A DNA stretch of 24,999 bases. Source: an uncultured Collinsella sp. Its GTDB lineage: Bacteria > Actinomycetota > Coriobacteriia > Coriobacteriales > Coriobacteriaceae. Shown one piece after another: positions 21,861-24,999 of this stretch (position 1 is the first letter of the stretch; every line of letters starts with the position of its first letter). Position numbers and translations under genes: made by a program. The notes beneath the pieces are model-generated. The model searched no databases, was not told where the DNA came from, and saw only the letters and a list, made by a program, of their open reading frames with translations. The DNA is taken from positions 1 through 24,999 of the forward strand of contig URGF01000010.1 of NCBI GenBank assembly GCA_900547285.1. The letters are read 5' to 3'.

Positions 21861-23621
21861 CTTGCTTGCGAACAGCCAGACTAGGATGATCACCAGGATT
21901 GCGGCGACGATGCAGACGATGGCTCCGGTGAATTTGATGCGTGAGTCGCGGGTACGTTCGCGCACCGCGTCCTCGGTGGCCTCGAGCTGGGCGACTTCTC
22001 GCTCGGTCTCGGTGTGTTCGGCTTTGTCTCGGGCCAAGGATCCTGCAAGCGACTCAGTGATCTCTGGGTGGTCGTGCACCTCGGTCGCCTGTTCGATGAT
22101 CGACTGCGCATGTGCGGCATCTGTTTGGGCGTTGGCGATGGTCTGCTCCTGGTCGCGGCGTGCCTTGTCCTCGGCAGCGATCTTCTCGCGCAGTTCGCGC
22201 TGACGAGTCGCGGCGGCGGTCTTCGCCGTCTGCAGCTCGTCGCGCGCGGCATCGGCTTCGGTCGTCACGGCTTGGTGCGCGCGTTTTGCGTCGGCGATAG
22301 GGGCTTGAGCCTGCTCGACGGCCTGCTCGGCTGCGGCAAGCGAGTGCTCAAGGTCGGCGGTGATGCGCGGGACATCTTCTTCGGCTTTACGCAGGGCATC
22401 TGCCGTGTCGGAAATCTGCATCGAGAGCTCGCTGGTGCGCACCGTATAGTTGGCGGGATTTGCCGAGGGATTGCGTTGCAGCTCGGCATACTCATGACGC
22501 AGCGTCTCGAGCTGGGCGCGCGTGGCGTCGACGGTTTGTTGTGCGGCGGCAATGCCGGCGTCTCGCTCTGCCTTCACCTTGTCGCGGATGCGCTTGGAAT
22601 CCTCAAGACGTCGAACGAGGCGGTTGCCGGTCTCGCGTGAGCTCGCCTCGCGGGCCTCCACGGCGTCGAGCGCGGCCTTCAGGCGGAGCTCAGTCGCGTC
22701 ATCCTCTGTCTTCATTTGTTCGAGCTGACCCTTGAGCTCTGTCGCTTTGGAGGCGTGGGCATCACGGTCAATCTCGGCGGCCGCTGCAGTCTTTTGGGCC
22801 GTGGCAATCGCCTGGCGCTGGTCGGCGACGATCTGGTCGTAGCGGCCTGCGATATCCTGGCGCGTCTCGAGTTCCTCGGCCTGATCGGCAATGCGCTGCT
22901 CAAGTTCGGCCAGGTGGGCGCGGGCATCGGCAAGTGCCTTTTTCGCGGCGTTCATCTCGCGCATGGCCGAGGCGCCCTGGGCGATAAAGGTACCCACGGC
23001 GTTCGCAGTGTTCGAGACAGCGGTCCCCAGATCGCGGCTCGCGGCGGGGGAGTGCGGGGCAGTCGGGCGAGCGGTGTCGGCAGCGTCCGCATCGGCAGTC
23101 TGCGGCACGGCGATATTGCCGGTACCGCCTTCGATCACAGAAAAGCCTGCTGCGTGCGGGTCGACCGCATCGGTGCCAATCGTGGGATGCTCGAGCTGCA
23201 GAAACGAGGGCATGGTGCTGCCCTGGTCGGCAACCGGAGTCTCGCCGGGTACGAAGGTCGAGGCTGCCTCGGCGGCCTCCTCTTCCTCGGCGTCAACGTC
23301 AGCGTCGGCCACGGCGTCTTTCATCGCTTTGACGGCATCCATCATGGAGTCCATGACGGCGTCGAGCTCTTCTTCCGAAGAAACCTCGATAGGGCCCGCA
23401 GCTTGCGGAGCAGCATCCTGTACGGGGTGGTCGTCCTGAGCGGGCGCATCGTCGTTTTGCTCGTCTGCATCTTCGGCGCCAGGGGTTTCCGCCGTAGCGC
23501 TTTCGTCTAAGATGGGGTCGTCGAGGCCAATATCATCGCAGGTCACAGCGTCAGCATCTGCGGTGACGTCTGCGGAATCATCAATATGCTGTTGAGTCTG
23601 GGGGTCCAGCTCGTCTGTCAT
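21858..23621 (-). CDS. Large coiled-coil protein with C-terminal membrane tail, unknown function
   Basis: A 587-residue protein without a signal peptide. Residues ~1-170 are extremely acidic and Ala/Asp-rich (disordered, with a helical DAVMDSMMDAVKAMKDAVADADVD segment). A linker to about 225 is Thr/Pro/Ala-rich. Residues ~235-555 form a long Ala/Glu/Arg/Gln coiled coil with heptad-like repeats. A single hydrophobic helix (about 564-584, GAIVCIVAAILVIILVWLF) ends ASK. It is a tail-anchored protein with its bulk in the cytoplasm, resembling the scaffold or cell-envelope-linked coiled-coil proteins of Gram-positive bacteria. No enzyme domain is visible. ATG 23621 has GGAG 9 bases upstream; ATG 23627 is only 3 from it. 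A -10-like TATCAT sits at 23655-23660 on the minus strand. The right arm of a palindrome begins at its stop. Confidence 0.72.
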   Translation of the reverse strand: MTDELDPQTQQHIDDSADVTADADAVTCDDIGLDDPILDESATAETPGAEDADEQNDDAPAQDDHPVQDAAPQAAGPIEVSSEEELDAVMDSMMDAVKAMKDAVADADVDAEEEEAAEAASTFVPGETPVADQGSTMPSFLQLEHPTIGTDAVDPHAAGFSVIEGGTGNIAVPQTADADAADTARPTAPHSPAASRDLGTAVSNTANAVGTFIAQGASAMREMNAAKKALADARAHLAELEQRIADQAEELETRQDIAGRYDQIVADQRQAIATAQKTAAAAEIDRDAHASKATELKGQLEQMKTEDDATELRLKAALDAVEAREASSRETGNRLVRRLEDSKRIRDKVKAERDAGIAAAQQTVDATRAQLETLRHEYAELQRNPSANPANYTVRTSELSMQISDTADALRKAEEDVPRITADLEHSLAAAEQAVEQAQAPIADAKRAHQAVTTEADAARDELQTAKTAAATRQRELREKIAAEDKARRDQEQTIANAQTDAAHAQSIIEQATEVHDHPEITESLAGSLARDKAEHTETEREVAQLEATEDAVRERTRDSRIKFTGAIVCIVAAILVIILVWLFASK

Positions 23622-23915
23622 AGGCATGTGCTCCTCATCGTTGTTTGTCACCCTATGATAAAGTCTCGCGCCGACATCCCGCGCGCTGCAGCAAAGTTTC
23701 AAAACGTGTTCGATGGCTCGCGTCGATAGCAAAAACTCGGCCACTTTATCCAGTTTGTACTTGACATTCCCTTCGCCGAAAGACGTTGCGCCGTTCGCCT
23801 GCCATGGGCTTTATTTTTCACTTGAACCCGCTAAAGTTGCATTTCAGCTTTTGGCGCGTGAAGTTGGATGCGCGCAGTCGACGGGCGGGCCCGTCGCGAT
23901 TTGAAAGGACTTTAT
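23622..23915. other. Divergent intergenic region
   Basis: Between the coiled-coil gene and the SDR gene. It holds the -10-like element of the former near 23655 and the Shine-Dalgarno AAAGGAC of the latter (23904-23909). A TTGACA at 23761-23766 has no -10 at the right distance. I see no gene in this stretch. Confidence 0.5.
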
Positions 23916-24999
23916 ATGGGACTTTTCACTGGTAAGACCGTGATCGTCACCGGCGGTGGCAAGGCCACGCTCAAGGACGGCTCCGCTGGCTCCATCGGCT
24001 ACGGTATCGATATCGCTTTTGCCAAGGAGGGCGCAAACCTCGTCATTACCGGCCGCAACGTTGCCAAGCTCGAGGCTGCCAAGGAATCCCTCGAGGCCGA
24101 GTACGGCGTCAAGGTTCTGCCTGTTCAGGCCGATGTCTCGGCTGGTCAGGACAACGAGGCCGTCGTCCAGAACGTCATCGACAAGGCTATTGAGGAGTTC
24201 GGCCGCATCGACGCCGTCGTCAACAATGCTCAGGCCAGCGCTTCGGGCGTGACCATCGCCGACCACACCATGGACCAGTTCAACCTCGCCATTTACTCCG
24301 GTCTGTATGCCACCTACCTGTACATGCAGAAGGCCTACCCGCACCTGAAGGAGACCAAGGGCTCCGTGGTCAACTTTGCTTCGGGCGCCGGCCTGTTTGG
24401 CAACTATGGCCAGTGCAGCTACGCCGCTGCCAAGGAGGGCATCCGCGGTCTGACCCGCGTCGCTGCCAACGAGTGGGGCAAGGACGGCATCAACGTCAAT
24501 ATCGTTTGCCCGCTTGCTTGGACCGCTGCGCTCGAGAACTTCCAGGATGCCTATCCCGAGGCGTTCAAGGCCAACGTCCACATGCCGCCGGCTGGCCACT
24601 ACGGCGACGTCGAGAAGGAAATCGGCCGCGTTGTCGTTCAGCTCTGCGGTCCCGACTTTAAGTATATGAACGGCGAGACCGTCACCCGCGAAAAGGCGCA
24701 CGAGATCTCCCGCCGCGGCGTCAGCCGCGCCGTGATCGAGGTCAACGACCGCAAGGTCGTCGTCTTCTCCAACGGCATGGTCGACATGGCGCAGTTCGTC
24801 GACTTTGCCCCGGCCCAGTACGGCATCAAGGAGAAGGTCTGCTTCAATGTCCTGCGCGAAATGCTCGAGACTGTCCCCGCCGACGGCTGGGAAGAGGCTA
24901 TCGAGGCTCGCCGCAGCGACCTCATTCCGATGCACATCACGAGAGACGACATTCTCGCCTCCATCAACTATCTGTGCTGCATGGTGCAGGGCGCGGGCA
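23916..24999 (+). CDS. SDR-family oxidoreductase with C-terminal extension (3' end outside window)
   Basis: At least 361 residues, open to the window end. The first ~250 form a classical short-chain dehydrogenase/reductase: dinucleotide loop TGGGKATLKDGSAGSIGYGI with about 10 inserted residues between TGGG and GSIGYG (12-31), NNAQ (103-106, in place of NNAG), Ser156, Tyr169 and Lys173 (SYAAAK), and the IVCP segment. The usual end 'G..(V/I)DGG' is absent: after YMNGETV (250-256) the chain continues for more than 105 residues of helical sequence (REKAHEISRRGVSRA..., ARRSDLIPMHITRDD) I do not recognise. Substrate is unknown; related enzymes act on steroids, sugars or fatty-acyl groups. AAAGGAC 6 bases before ATG 23916 supports the start. 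Confidence 0.85.
   Translation, partial: MGLFTGKTVIVTGGGKATLKDGSAGSIGYGIDIAFAKEGANLVITGRNVAKLEAAKESLEAEYGVKVLPVQADVSAGQDNEAVVQNVIDKAIEEFGRIDAVVNNAQASASGVTIADHTMDQFNLAIYSGLYATYLYMQKAYPHLKETKGSVVNFASGAGLFGNYGQCSYAAAKEGIRGLTRVAANEWGKDGINVNIVCPLAWTAALENFQDAYPEAFKANVHMPPAGHYGDVEKEIGRVVVQLCGPDFKYMNGETVTREKAHEISRRGVSRAVIEVNDRKVVVFSNGMVDMAQFVDFAPAQYGIKEKVCFNVLREMLETVPADGWEEAIEARRSDLIPMHITRDDILASINYLCCMVQGAG

Noticed and set aside
23761..23766. TTGACA as -35 of the SDR promoter
   Set aside because: It is a perfect hexamer, but nothing like a -10 lies 16-18 bases downstream (CGTTGC).
23844..24935. 363-residue minus-strand open frame
   Set aside because: Antisense to the SDR gene, whose Ser-Tyr-Lys and cofactor loop are intact; the mirror frame has no motif.

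Overview
The window is high-GC, densely packed chromosomal DNA. Its gene content and protein style (cell-surface proteins with DUF4430 domains, a clostridial/coriobacterial-type MetRS, class III FBPase, QueH, a UbiB-like kinase beside a phasin-like protein) suggest a gut actinobacterium of the class Coriobacteriia, most likely Collinsella or a close relative. This is an inference from gene style; no rRNA or other marker is present. I see no tRNA, rRNA, CRISPR array, phage or transposase gene.

Layout. 1-1025: the tail of a probable methenyl-THF cyclohydrolase/cyclodeaminase (FchA type) followed 2 bases later by a FolD-like methylene-THF dehydrogenase that lacks the usual cyclohydrolase lysine. 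1128-2651: a C69-family dipeptidase. 2751-4939: a phasin-like small protein and a UbiB/AarF-type kinase with two C-terminal membrane helices, closed by a clear terminator. 5040-9763: a cobalamin riboswitch followed by two coupled genes for exported or anchored proteins. The first has three transcobalamin-like DUF4430 domains, a PQQ-like beta-propeller, an InlB-type repeat and a C-terminal anchor. The second is membrane-anchored with one DUF4430 domain. A terminator follows. This looks like a B12-controlled surface capture system and is the most interesting locus here.

9818-12898 (minus strand): two GtrA-family membrane proteins and class III fructose-1,6-bisphosphatase, with a perfect 10-bp inverted repeat upstream of fbp. 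13219-14109 (plus): a DegV-family lipid-binding protein with its own extended -10 promoter, facing a TIM-barrel protein of unknown function (14190-15281, minus) across a bidirectional terminator. 15473-15643: a 56-residue membrane protein. 15668-18958 (minus): an RsmB/NSUN-type rRNA m5C methyltransferase and methionyl-tRNA synthetase. 19092-21526 (plus): a DUF3267 membrane metalloprotease-like protein, then queH and queA, which carry out the last two steps of queuosine synthesis in tRNA. 21526-21860: a gene-free stretch holding several perfect inverted repeats of 12 to 20 bp per arm; the last one runs into the stop codon of the next gene. 21858-23621 (minus): a large coiled-coil protein with a C-terminal membrane tail. 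23916-24999 (plus): an SDR oxidoreductase with an unusual glycine loop and a C-terminal extension, cut by the window edge.

Themes: one-carbon folate metabolism, gluconeogenesis, tRNA/rRNA modification and charging, and a B12-responsive cell-surface module.
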